Assembly (NCBI GenBank): GCA_036023115.1
Contig: JAYKKT010000048.1
Location: forward strand, 9,400,501-9,464,500
Reading direction: 5' to 3'
DNA length: 64,000 bases
Origin: Brasenia schreberi
Taxonomy: Eukaryota; Streptophyta; Magnoliopsida; Nymphaeales; Cabombaceae
Part shown: in pieces, positions 48,401-58,399 of the stretch
Layout: the number at the start of each line of letters is the position of its first letter
Numbering within the stretch: position 1 is the stretch's first letter
Made by a program: the position numbers and the translations under genes
Notes under the pieces: generated by a model
What the model was told of the DNA's origin: nothing
Seen by the model: only the letters and a program-made list of their open reading frames with translations
The model's database searches: none

Positions 48401-51027
48401 CAACACTCAGAACCATAAAACATGGCAGGCCTAATTGCTGCTCTATAATATTTACCTTTTAATTTTAATGGTATCTTCTTATCACAAAGAATACCTGATG
48501 CTCCTCTCCATTTTAACCAACCAGCATTAATTCTATGTGTAACATCTCCATCAATTCTTCCATCACTTTGAAAAATTGACCCTAGGTATTTAAAACTTTC
48601 CTTTTGGGGAATGCAATGTGTGCCAATTTTAATTTCTATGTCCTCCGAAGTAGCCAAATGATCAAACTTACATTTCATATATTCTGTTTTTGTTCTACTA
48701 AGTTGGAGGCCTTTGCTTTCTAATGTTTTTCTCCATAGTTCCAATTTTCTATTAACTTTTTCCTTAGACTCCTCCACTAATACAATGTCATATGCAAATA
48801 ACATACACCAAGGTACTTCATCTTGAATATGTTTTGTTAACTCATCAATCACCATTATAAATAAGTATGGACTTAAAGTTGATCCTTGATGTAACCCAAT
48901 ATTAACTTCAAAGAAGTCTGTCATTCCTTCATGAGTCCTCACACATGTTTTTGCACCATCATACATGTCTCTTATAAGGTTAATGTATGTCAATGGGATA
49001 CCTCTTTTTTTCAAAGTTCTCCAAAGAACCTCCCTCGGCACTCTATCATAAACTTTTTCTAGATCAATAAATATCATGTGAATGTCTTTTTTTTCTAAAA
49101 TGTTCCATAAGACGTCTCAAAAGGTGAATCGCTTCAATAGTAGATTTGCCTGTAATAAATCCAAATTGGTTCTCTGTTGTACTTGATACTTGTCTTAACC
49201 TACGTTCGATAATTCTTTCCCATAATTTCATAGTATGACTCATTAACTTGATACCTCGATAATTCGCACAATTTTGAATGTCTCCCTTGTTCTTATATAT
49301 GGGTATAAGTGTACTTGCTCTCCATTCCTCGGGCATCTTTTGGTTTTTCCATATTTCATTAAATAGTCTTGTGAGCCAAGTGATTCCTATTTCTCCTAGT
49401 ATTTTCCAAACTTCTATCGGAATATTATCTGGTCCTACCGATTTACCACTCTTCATATGTTTAAGAGCCTCTTTGACTTCATTCTTTTGAATACGTCGGT
49501 AAAAATTGTGGTTTATATACTTTTTTGACTTGGCTAAATCTCCTAAACTAATACTAACATCTTTATTTTCATTAAAAAGCTTATAAAAATAGTTTTTTCA
49601 TCTATTTCTTATATCATCATTTGCCACTAGAATTTTTTCATCCTCGCCTTTTATGCATATAACATAATTAAGATCTTTAGTTTTCTTATCTCTAGCTCTA
49701 GCTATCCTAAAAGTATCTCTTTCACCCTCTTTTGAGTTGAGTTTTTTATATAAGTCATCCCAAATCTTAGCTTTTGCTTCACTAACGACCTTTTTCGCTT
49801 CCTTCTTTGCTTTCTTATAAGCTTCTAAAGTTTCACTAGTTTTCTTAGTATAATGTAATTTGTAACATGCCCTTTGTCTTGATTTTATTTTGTACTACTT
49901 TACTCCACCACCAAGCTTCTTTGTGTGCCGGTACACCTCCCTTAGATACCCCTAACACATCTTTCGCCACTTTCCTAATATGTATAGCCATATTGTTCCA
50001 CATATCACAGGGTGTGCCAACATAATTCCAAACATCTCCTTGAAGGACTTTCTGTTTAAATATATCTTCTTTCTCGCTTTTGAGGTTCCACCATTTAGTC
50101 TGAATAGCTCGATGCACTCTTTTCTTCTTTATCTATTTTTTTATTTGTAAATTCATAACTAAAAGTCGACGTTGGGTGGTTAAGCTTTTTCCTGGAATTA
50201 CCTTGCAATCTTTACAACACGCTCTATCTTTTTTGTACAAATAAAGTAATCAATTTGTGTTTGTGATAAGCCACCCTTATAAGTAATTAAATGTTCATCT
50301 CGTTTTTTGAAGATTGTATTGACTATAAAGAGATCAAATGACATAGCAAAATTTAAAATCTCCCTACCTTCCTCGTTTATATCCCCAAAACCAAAGTTTC
50401 TATGAATCCCTTGATATCCTAATGCGTCTTTACCGACATGTCCATTTAAATCTCCTCCTAAACAAATCATCTTCCTTTGTGGAATCTTTTGAAACACCTT
50501 ATCTAACTCTTTTCAAAAACTGTCTTTATACTATCTTCTAGGCTTACTTGGGGTGCGTAAGCACAAACTATATTCAAAACCTGCTCTTAACACTAATTTC
50601 AACGTCATGATTCGGTCACCATATCGTTGTATGTCTACTACACTATCCTTTAAATCTTTATTTATGATAATATCAACTCCTTTTCGAGCCTTTTCTTTAC
50701 TTAAGTACCATAATTTAAAACTTGTATCCTCTATCTCCTTTACTTTTTCTCCAACCCATTTTGTCTCTTGTAAACATAAAATATGAATCTTTCTCCGAAT
50801 CGTAGTATCTACCACCTCCATTAGCTTACCCGATAATGTTTCGATATTCCAAGAACCAATACGAATCTTTTTAGGTTGCTTAAAAAGATAGGTTATACAA
50901 ATTAATTGTCAATGCATGTCTATAATCTTCTCTGCTTTTCTTGTTTGGGAAATTCAGCTTCGAGAACAATCCCCATCTGGAGGGCCCCGAGTTGCAAGGC
51001 CTGGTTGCACATGATACAAATTGCTGA
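39424..51027 (+). CDS. Secreted leucine-rich repeat protein, LRR1/SERK-ectodomain-like, 214 aa
   Basis: Exons: 39424-39638, 46312-46383, 47076-47219, 47373-47444, 47534-47605, 50958-51027 (645 nt, all introns phase 2 in the same place in an LRR codon). A signal peptide (about residues 1-24) precedes the LRRNT ([23 protein letters not shown]) and five LRRs ([54 protein letters not shown]). The end, [21 protein letters not shown] with a conserved final Cys, is the typical C-terminus. There is no membrane helix or kinase. It resembles the SERK ectodomain and matches the plant LRR1 class (Arabidopsis At5g21090/At3g43740, pepper CaLRR1), reported in defence and cell-wall signalling, from memory. 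Intron 1 is 6.7 kb and intron 5 is 3.35 kb, both enlarged by RTE LINE copies on the opposite strand. Confidence 0.92.
40608..42778 (-). mobile_element. RTE LINE copy 6 in LRR intron 1
   Basis: On the minus strand an endonuclease ([19 protein letters not shown], near 42.2 kb), linker, RT ([14 protein letters not shown]; intact [15 protein letters not shown] near 40.8 kb) and the 3' tail are recognisable. A deletion of about 0.6 kb joins the RT at KLKL directly to the final ~100 bp. The 5' end is truncated in the endonuclease (ETKWVGEK), with a small deletion near 42600. The 245-aa piece at 41857-42594 is still open. No target-site duplication was found. Confidence 0.85.
43870..45085. repeat. 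Direct duplication of ~0.6 kb in LRR intron 1
   Basis: Two blocks (about 43880-44445 and 44485-45085) share an ordered set of matches: ATCACTTAAGTA/GTCACTTAAGTA, GGTTTTCTT, CATCAAAATTG-like, ATCAAAACAATAACCTCA, GCATGGAAAATGACAGAAGC, ATCATGTAGATGAAAA and CAAACTTGGT. They are diverged by many substitutions, so this is an old duplication or two copies of one element. No coding content. Confidence 0.65.
45590..46290. repeat. Degenerate GGTTCGG-type repeat in LRR intron 1
   Basis: The two flanks (45590-45740 and 46080-46270) are rich in GGTTCGG, AACCGAA, GAACTG and CGGTTT words; the centre 45740-46080 is ordinary AT-rich DNA. No gene. Confidence 0.4.
47638..47752 (-). mobile_element. tRNA-derived SINE head in LRR intron 5
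   Basis: Read on the minus strand, GCACCCAGAGCGTTAGCTCA is followed by ATGGCAGGGC and later by GGTGGGTTCAATTCCCAGG. TTAGCTCAATGG is an A box and GGTTCAATTCC a B box at SINE-like spacing (about 35 bp). No body or tail was defined. A single Pol III-type unit in an intron with no cloverleaf acceptor stem suggests a SINE rather than a tRNA gene. Confidence 0.5.
47967..50890 (-). mobile_element. RTE LINE copy 7, nearly full coding region, 19-bp target-site duplication, in LRR intron 5
   Basis: The insert 47986-50871 (2.89 kb) is flanked by TAGGTTGCTTAAAAAGATA at 47967-47985 and 50872-50890, identical copies. It begins at the start of the endonuclease (minus-strand [19 protein letters not shown]) and lacks only the 5' leader. 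It includes the full RT and C-terminal region. Frame breaks occur near 50515, 50200, 49860, 49600 and 49070. The RT catalytic motif reads FAYD instead of FADD, so it is dead even aside from the breaks. This is the best template in the window for the family's coding region. Confidence 0.93.
48025..49077 (-). pseudogene. RTE RT palm, thumb and C-terminal region, 350 aa open
   Basis: The frame starts at [19 protein letters not shown] (RT motif A, catalytic Asp), continues through [11 protein letters not shown] (motif B), then [11 protein letters not shown] (motif C, first catalytic Asp replaced by Tyr), and [13 protein letters not shown]. The last third contains a conserved Lys/Arg-rich block ([25 protein letters not shown]) and ends RIHVADPV. 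The upstream RT part ([17 protein letters not shown]) is in another frame at 49064-49456. Confidence 0.85.
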
Positions 51028-51849
51028 AATAAAGAAACTAGATTTGGTGATTGCAGCTGCTGGGCGGTGTCTATCGTGGCTTAGTGACTACTTTTGATTG
51101 CTGTTGATTAACGTGTGCATGGCTTGGTGATAGTACGTAAATCTGTCTGAGTTTTTGGCACTTGAGCTTGTAGAAACCTTGTGCTTGGTCCTGTATGTAA
51201 GGGATAAGGGTCTGATGTCATCTGGGTGTACGACATGTAGCATGGAAAACCTGCTTTTTGATTTTTAAGGAAATTGTGGTGCTCGGGGTGGAGAAGATGC
51301 AGGTTTTATTTGTTTTCTGAAACACGTTTTGCATTCTATTCCGTCTCTTGCATAGTTTGGTAGTCACTGGGGTGTGTAATTGAGCAAGTTGACTCGAGTG
51401 CGAGCAAGCATGACTCTGTTTAGTGCTGACTTCGAGCTTGAGCGAGCTTCGAACTTCGTCTCGAGCTTGGGTGTATATATATATTTATATATATAGAGAG
51501 AGATGTTTGAGTTTTATTTCGGACTTTGTTATAAGATTTGAATTGTTCATGATTGAGCTGTCCATCCACATCACATAGCAATTACATTAAATACACACAA
51601 GATTAAATGGCATGCGTCAATGTAACCATCCAAATCACACAGTGTGTACATTAAATGCACATAAGATTAAATGTCATACATCAAAGTAGATACGGAGCTT
51701 GATTTGTGCCGCTCGTGCGATTGGTTCAAATCTTTTAGCAAATTTTCTCATATATATATATATATATATTCTTAAAAATCTCAATGTCGATGGGTTTGGT
51801 AGGCCCCTGCCAGAGAACAAAAATGACGATACATAATGTAACAAAAAGA
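51028..51849. other. LRR gene 3' UTR and intergenic DNA
   Basis: The first few hundred bases are probably 3' UTR. At about 51380-51480 there is a run of GAGCTTGAGCGAGCTTCGAAC-type words, followed by short AT/AG tracts. No gene is seen. Confidence 0.4.
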
Positions 51850-52070
51850 AACCTCAAGCTGCTTATTTCTACCAACATCTAGCATTTTCTTGATCTCCTG
51901 GCGGTTTGTCCCCACGATGGCCTTGGGAAGGCCGATCAATTCGATCTCCGTGCCCTCTCCGAGAACGAGGTGGCAACTATGGCAAGAATCGGCTACGAAT
52001 GTGGACGTGGCACCTACGGGAACGTGGTCCACCAAAAGCCGGAAGCCTCGATCTGCATGCGAGTCATTCT
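51850..52070 (-). pseudogene. Metacaspase-like fragment around the catalytic Cys
   Basis: On the minus strand one frame gives RGFRLLVDHVPVGATSTF, then VADSCHSC. Metacaspases have (D)FRxLVxxVPxGxxxTxxSDSCHSGG at the catalytic cysteine, so the match covers about 30 residues including the catalytic Cys, with the following Gly-Gly changed to Cys-His. The next residues (LVLGEGTEIELIGLPKAIVGT) do not fit the family as I remember it. The catalytic His block and the p10 region were not found nearby. It is probably a stray gene fragment. A retained exon of a longer gene is less likely. Confidence 0.4.
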
Positions 52071-52778
52071 CTTTCTCTCTCTCACACACGCACATTCACT
52101 TGGACGAACATGGCCAACAACTACAGGTTACCTCTGAGAGAGAGAGAGATGGTATATAAGTGATCCAGTCTTTTCAAATTTGTAACTACTAAGTCTCACT
52201 TTCAAATGTGTGAACAACGGTGTACAGATGTTGAAGTAGTTACCTTCTGATCATGGGTGATGGGTGGTCGAGATTGATGCAGAAAAACCAACTGTCGTAG
52301 TATAAAAACATTTCTTATTTTCTTCATCAATCTCATGGATCGCCTTATCACACGGTTCAATTCGGGAGTATGTCATCTTAGAGAAGCATAGCATTCCATA
52401 TATACATATATAATTCAAGTCTCACATCCATGCATGCATGACATTACAAGAAAAACCATATGTTTTACATGTGGTTCGGGACTGTAGAAAGATAGCTCCT
52501 TTGTAGATCAAATTGTTAAAACTCACGCATTTCAAGAATTTTTTCACATGAAATTTACAAGACTTGATTAGATTTATTTAACCTTAATATTTGATCTGGG
52601 AAACTATGTTTGGGGTAGTAACATGGCAGCGGAGAAATAAGGCTCTATTTGATGATAGCTATAAAGAACACGAAAACAAATAGGACATCGTTACACATTA
52701 TGCAAAACAAGTCTCAAATTCAATGCAAGAGAAAATGCATCATTTGGAAAACTTCAGCTTAAAAAATACAGGCAATCG

Positions 52779-53001
52779 TTAAACCTAACCAGAGGATGGG
52801 TACACCTTTATACAGATGGATGCTCAAAAGGATTCCCAAGGCAAGCAAGATGTGGAGGGCATGTGGGAGATAAATCAGGCAAATGGCTCTGCGGTTTTAT
52901 TAATGACCTGAGTGACTGCTCTGCTTCAGATGCAAAACTCTGGAGTATATTACTAGGCCTAGAAATGGTGTGGAAGACAGGTTACAAAAAATTATAGTGG
53001 A
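52779..53001 (+). pseudogene. RNase H-like (RVT_3) fragment of an L1-type LINE
   Basis: The frame reads LTRGWVHLYTDGCSKG, then CGGHVGDKSGKWLCGF, INDLSDCSASDAKLW and GLEMVWKTGYKKL before a TAG. This is the RNase H fold at the end of plant L1-type LINE polyproteins and related repeats. The first catalytic Asp (YTDG) is present, but the usual Glu of the AELW motif is Lys (AKLW). RT and endonuclease are not seen upstream, so it is a fragment. Confidence 0.65.
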
Positions 53002-53084
53002 AACGGGTTTGCTTGAAGCAATACAACTTACATTATCATCATAGTGAAAGCATAAAGAAGAGCAACAAGAACCATTGGGAGGGG

Positions 53085-53170
53085 TCCAACTGCTAGTTTA
53101 ATAGCCGTTGGACCCCTTGAAGGCCTGGTGCCTGGTGGTTTCAAATGTCCTTTCTTAACACCCCCTGGTG
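53085..53170 (-). repeat. Possible Copia LTR start, minus strand
   Basis: On the minus strand a G-run and GGTGTTAAGAAAGG precede a block containing CAACGGCTATTAAACTAGC, similar in style to the starts of the two Copia LTRs (TGTTAGAAAAAGG, TGTTAAAACATG, and ACGGCTA words). CCTGGTGCCTGGTGGT is repeated inside. This is only suggestive. Confidence 0.25.
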
Positions 53171-53754
53171 CCTGGTGGTCCAACAAATAGAGTTCTCGAA
53201 TGATGCCCAGTTTCCATACTTTTTTCCGTGAGAAAGATTTCATGTACTTCTTTGATGTCTCTAGTCCATTTGAGCCAATAAACTATGAAAATAAAATAAA
53301 TTTAAACACAACGGGGGTTTTCTCTTGGGCCAACATGTTGTTGCAGGTCATGAGTTCAATGCCTGGGGCGTGCATACCTGGCTTCAGCCTCTGGGATCCA
53401 AAAAGAAAGAAAAAAATTGTGAAGGTTCACAATCAAGAAAACAATATGGTCCAATTTAGCTCATAGCATTCTCTTGACCATGAAAAAGCATGACCAGGAG
53501 AAGTAGACTGGAAATTTCTAGAGAGATCTCCTTACACATGGAAGATGTCGAGTTGATTGGACTGCCAACTATGAAAGATGTTTTCCACTCATTGCATTAT
53601 TGTTCAAATAATATTATCATCATAGTGAATTTACATGCTATTTTTTGAATAAGTGCCTCTCGTGCATGCTTCATGGCTGGTAATCATATATTTAATTCAT
53701 TTTAAGATTCTTAATATACTCTGAAATTGACTTATCCTAGATACTAACAATTAA

Positions 53755-54900
53755 CTCAACGAAAGCTAGATCATTCTTTAATATTTTCTTTCGATACTTT
53801 TGTGGTTTTTCCTCTGTTTCCTTTTAACATTTTAAACATAGAGTTTCTCACACCTTCTTATGAGAGCTTCCACTAGTTGGTTTTCCACGTGTTCAAACCA
53901 TCTTAAACTATTATTTGTCACACTCCTAATTTGTTTCTTATAATCTCCTTAAGTATATTGGGCGAGAGCACACTTCCATCTTAACATTTTCATGTTTGCC
54001 ATAGACATCTTTTGTATCAACATTGATGATTAACTACCCAACACTTGGAACCATACAACATAATTGGTTGAATTATTGCTCTATAATATTTACCTTTCAA
54101 CTTTAATAGTATCTTCTTGTCATGTAAAATATATGATGCATCTCTGTTTTAACCAACATTAATTCTATGTATAACATATCAATCAATTTTCTCATCGCTT
54201 TGAAAATTGATTGCCATGTACTTAAACTTTTCTTATAAGGAATATAATGCATATCAATCAATTTGAAAAGCAATTTGACCTGGCTTCAAAATTTAGCTCA
54301 TAGCATTCTCTTTGAAAAATTGATTGCTACGTACTTAAACTTTTCTTATAAGGAATGTAATGCATATCAATCAATTTTCTCATCGCTTTGAAAAATTGAT
54401 TGTTACGTACTTAAACTTTTCTTATAAGGAATGTAATGCATATCAATCTTAATTTTCATGTCATCTAAAGTAACCAAATGATGATACTTGCATTCCATAA
54501 ATTTTGTCGTTGTTCTACTAAGTCAAAAGCCTTTATTTTTTAATATTTCTTTTCATAGTTTCAATTTCTTTTTAAATTTTTCGTAGACTCATCCACTAAC
54601 AAAATGCCATCCACAAATAACATACATTGTGGTACTTTATCTTAAATATACTATTATGTTTTGTTAGCTCATCAATAACCAAAGGAAATAAATATAGACT
54701 TAAAGCAAATCCTTGGTGATATTCAATATTAACTTCAAAGGAATTCATTATTCCTTCTTGAGTTCTCATACATATTAATGCATCATCATACTCATCTCTT
54801 TAAGCTTTTTCTAAATCAATATATACCATGTGAAGATCCTTTTTTGCAATATAATATTTTGTGAAACGTCCCGCTAGGTGAATAGCCTCAATAAGGAAAG
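53755..54900 (-). mobile_element. RTE LINE copy 8, old and strongly diverged
   Basis: Words of the family recur in order on the minus strand (AAGAATGATCTAGCTT at 53.76 kb, ACTTTTGTGG, CATCTTTTGTA, TTACTTCAAAGGA, GCATCATCATAC, CTTTTTCTAAATCAATATATA). No frame is open for long. The stretch 54190-54450 contains three copies of a ~60-bp unit with ACTTAAACTTTTCTTATAAGG. Confidence 0.7.
54190..54450. repeat. Threefold repeat inside RTE copy 8
   Basis: Units with GATTGxxACGTACTTAAACT, then TTATAAGGAATxTAATGCAT occur near 54208, 54322 and 54400. Between the first and second unit is a 20-bp piece (TTTAGCTCATAGCATTCTCT) also found at about 53455, suggesting a rearrangement with copied filler. Confidence 0.7.
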
Positions 54901-54934
54901 TCCTCATCATTGGTTGGTTCTCAAGTAATAGCTC

Positions 54935-54996
54935 TCTCCTACAATATATGTATATATATGTATAGTATATATATATGCATTCCATATATTTGTATG

Positions 54997-55031
<35 letters not shown>

Positions 55032-55054
55032 AGAACATATATATATACATATAC

Positions 55055-55086
<32 letters not shown>

Positions 55087-55227
55087 GGGGTCTTAGATGC
55101 ATGCTGTTTTTTAGTATATAATTTTATATAAATATTTTCATTGTTCAATCTTTACTTGAGAACATATATATATACATATACATATATATATATATATATA
55201 TATACATACATATATATATACATATAC

Positions 55228-55259
<32 letters not shown>

Positions 55260-55389
55260 ATATATATATGTATATATGTATATATATATATATGTATATA
55301 TGTATATGTATATATGTATATATATATATGTATATATATATATGGGGTCTTAGATGCATGCTGTTTTAGTATATAACATATATATATAC

Positions 55390-55479
<90 letters not shown>

Positions 55480-55486
55480 GGTCTTA
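54935..55486. repeat. AT-rich hypervariable array with repeated GGGGTCTTAGATGCATGCTG unit
   Basis: Long AT and TATAC runs alternate with three copies of a unit starting GGGGTCTTAGATGCATGCTG and continuing TTTTAGTATATA, at about 55087, 55346 and 55479. The third is followed, as the first is, by ATTTTATATAAATATTTT. The open frames here (YIYIYI-type proteins) are translations of the repeat. Confidence 0.85.
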
Positions 55487-55559
55487 GATGCATGCTGTTT
55501 TAGTATATAATTTTATATAAATATTTTAATTGTTCAATCTTTGAGATCAATGATAGATA

Positions 55560-57305
55560 TTTAAATTACTTTACATGGTATATTAAATATAAAATATAAA
55601 ATATGATTATATTTTTAGTTTAAATCTCTATCATGGATTTCAAAAATCAAACAATAAAGAATAAAGATATTTGTACAAAATTATGCAGCAAGGATACTTT
55701 TTATATTTATATATATAGCCGTAAATACTTAAAACCCTATCTGTCCTCAAACCTAATTTATTGTTGTGATAAAGCTTGGGCGGTTGGGGGCTGTTTGGGC
55801 AATCTAGTTTGTCCGATAAAAATTAATAACTTTTTAAATATAAATTTTTTAAGAAAGTATTCAAACCAACAGCTTGGGCGGTTTGGGGCCAGTTACGGTT
55901 CCACAAAAGCCAGAACTGGAACGGAAGCAAGTGGTTCCCGGTTCTCAATTCGACTCTAAGTTCAGTTTCAACGGTTCTGATTTCTGTCGATTTGTGGCCC
56001 AGTTTGCTTTTCATTGGAATCGTAAGGCCACCAGTTCGTAACCCACCATGTCTACTTGCAGCAACCTATTTAATTGGATCTAAACCAGGTTGATTTGACC
56101 ATTTGATCCAAACCCAAATCACTAAACCGAGCTCAGCTGTGACCAGCTCAAACCTAGTCCGAATTTTTCAAGAACTTTTCAACAGTATCAAAACCGGGAC
56201 GAGATTCAGCCCATAAAGCCCAAAGCACTTCGACTTCTGTGTGCAATTCAATTTTGAGCATGCCCAATTGTAGTTTTGTGCTTGTGTGGGTCGGACGCAT
56301 CTTTTCTCTTCTCTTATATTGACGTGTAACTTATAAGAACAAGATTGCGTTTGATCATTTTCTTCCAACCCTATTAACGCCCACCTTTACTTATATGAAT
56401 TTATTAATTGTCTAACTTCTTAGGTATTTTTAATGTCTTAATTACCTTAGACATGTTTGTTTTATTGTGTATTTTATAAGAATTAAATAAACTTTTTCTC
56501 TAACAATTTCATTATTAGTCTATTTTTTTCTATTTCGCTAAAAGTTTGCTCATCCTAATGCCTTTAGTTTGGCTTTACTAGGGTTCGCTGTTCGGTTTGG
56601 TTCAATTCTAGCGTCAACCTCAAACCAAAGTGTTATTTGTGGTTTCTGGTTTTTAGAGAATTGAACCAAACCGTCGCATATGGTCAGAACCGAATCAATG
56701 GTTCTGGTTTGGTTAAGGTTCCAACTATGGTTCTACTTATTTTAGGATTTAGCTAAATGCCGATTATTATATCATCATATTATTTGGATCTACAGCCTCG
56801 ATTTAATATGATATGGGGTTGTCAAACTCATATATATAAACTTATAAACATCAGTATTTATATCTATGCAAGTAATATAAACTTTATATTTTATATTATA
56901 TATAAAAACTCTTAAAACTTATCAACAATTAGTACATAAGCTTATAAACTATATATATATATATATAGTTTAAGTGTCCCTCTTCTCATCCTGTTTCCTG
57001 CATGGACGAGTATGGTGTTGGGTATGTTTCTTTTCTTTGTGGGTCCCGGTATGCCCCTTACCTAAATTCTAACCCCTCGTCAAAATCAGAGCATCTTTGA
57101 TAAAAATCATATCATTTATGAATCTAGCTCAAATAATCAAACAATTTTAGGGGTTAAGTAATTGAAATTTTGAAAATTCAGTATCTTTTTTACTCTGGTA
57201 TATACACTATATATGTGTGTATGTAATATAATTTAATATAATACAATATAAATTATATTAAAACAAAAGAAAGGATGCACCAATATAGAAAGAGAGAATC
57301 TTAAT

Positions 57306-57338
<33 letters not shown>

Positions 57339-57783
57339 AAAATCATAAAACATTGCCTGACTTGTGTCCACCTCAATTATAATTGATCGTGACTTCGTTA
57401 ATCTTGATGCCTATATCTTTATGTGGGTTATATTGGTTTCAGTGTAAATTAATTCTAAGGTGTGTTTGATGATGAGACTTATCTTATGGAACTAGAACTG
57501 TTGCTTCGTTATCAAAGGAGACCCGGGCCATTGGATCTGGCCTGGCCTCATAGTCAAACGCCTCCTTCAAGAACCACACCTAAAGGGTTAGCTCACAGTT
57601 AGGGTTCTCTTACAACCACTTGCAGGTGGCTTGTTTGATTTTGGGAGGGGCGCATGCATGATTTATGTGTAGGGATGTCAAAATGGGTTTGGCTTTTGGG
57701 CGATTGGTTCTTGACCTTGAAAAATTTGTAGGACTAAGTTTGAAATTTTTAACTTATTTTTGGAGCAGGATTATGTATATATA
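55560..57783. other. Intergenic DNA, no gene
   Basis: Two tracts of degenerate GGTTC-type repeat (55780-56170 and 56560-56760) and AT-rich DNA with a GT microsatellite (about 57314-57338). The 108-aa frame at 55633 and the 66-aa frame at 56168 show no domain. Confidence 0.45.
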
Positions 57784-57849
57784 CACAACAACAACTAAGC
57801 CTTTTCTTATACTAGATTGGATCGGTTCCATCGATTCTTTGTTTCTACG

Positions 57850-57850
<1 letters not shown>
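57784..57850 (-). mobile_element. RTE LINE 3' tail fragment, 67 bp
   Basis: ACAACAACAACTAAGCCTTT, then CTAGATTGGATCGG and GATTCTTTGTTTCTAC are the complement of the family 3' end. It is surrounded by TATATA sequence, so any target-site duplication cannot be told from the repeat. Confidence 0.8.
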
Positions 57851-57881
<31 letters not shown>

Positions 57882-58188
57882 CCATGTATATATACATATA
57901 CATGTATATATATACATATACATATAGTTGGTCCGACCCCGCCCAGGCCAACAAGACCCGGCACGTTTCGACATCTAAGGCTTTCGCCTACGGCTGCCTA
58001 CCATTGTAATAAAATAGAAAAGAAAGACTTTGGAGAACCGAAAATAAATGCTACAAACTACAGGGCCCGAAAAGGCAATGTCCTTATCCATCTAATTAGG
58101 GGTATAACTGTCATGAAGAAATAGGAGGGTAAGAACGTCCATTACATGTCTGACGCTGTACACACGCCATTTCCTCTCCGTAGAAAAA
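57851..58188. other. Upstream region of the SnRK1 beta gene
   Basis: AT microsatellites to about 57925, then unique sequence. The last ~100 bp are probably the promoter or leader of the beta subunit gene; I did not identify a TATA box. Confidence 0.35.
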
Positions 58189-58350
58189 ATGGATCCTCAG
58201 TTTCTAACGGCGACTCGCTCTCTCAATTCTGAAACACCTCTCTCTCTCTCTGAACTGCTTTCCGGTGAGATTTCCGTAGCCGGGAAACTGTCATTTTTCC
58301 GGAGGGCGTCGGCGCTTGTGGAGATCCTGGAGTTGTCTGCCCGGTCGTAG
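58189..58350 (+). other. Upstream ORF (53 codons) in the SnRK1 beta leader
   Basis: ATG 58189 is in strong context (A-run before, G after) and opens a 53-codon frame starting MDPQFLTATRSLNSE and ending at TAG 58348-58350, 49 nt before the main ATG. If the transcript starts upstream of 58189, scanning ribosomes would meet this start first. Leader membership is inferred from position and composition, not shown. Confidence 0.5.
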
Positions 58351-58399
58351 AGAAGATCAGGTCGGGGGCGAAGCTCGAGGCAAGGCGAGGCAGAAAGTA

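Noticed and set aside
53330..53400. Possible SINE B box (GAGTTCAATGCC)
   Set aside because: No A box at suitable distance and no tail; too weak.
54800..55359. Several 70-100-aa IY/YV-rich frames
   Set aside because: Translations of AT and TATAC repeats.
58316..58399. Alternative upstream start (MWRSW...) for SnRK1 beta
   Set aside because: It would hide the N-terminal Gly needed for myristoylation; the family starts MGNANG.
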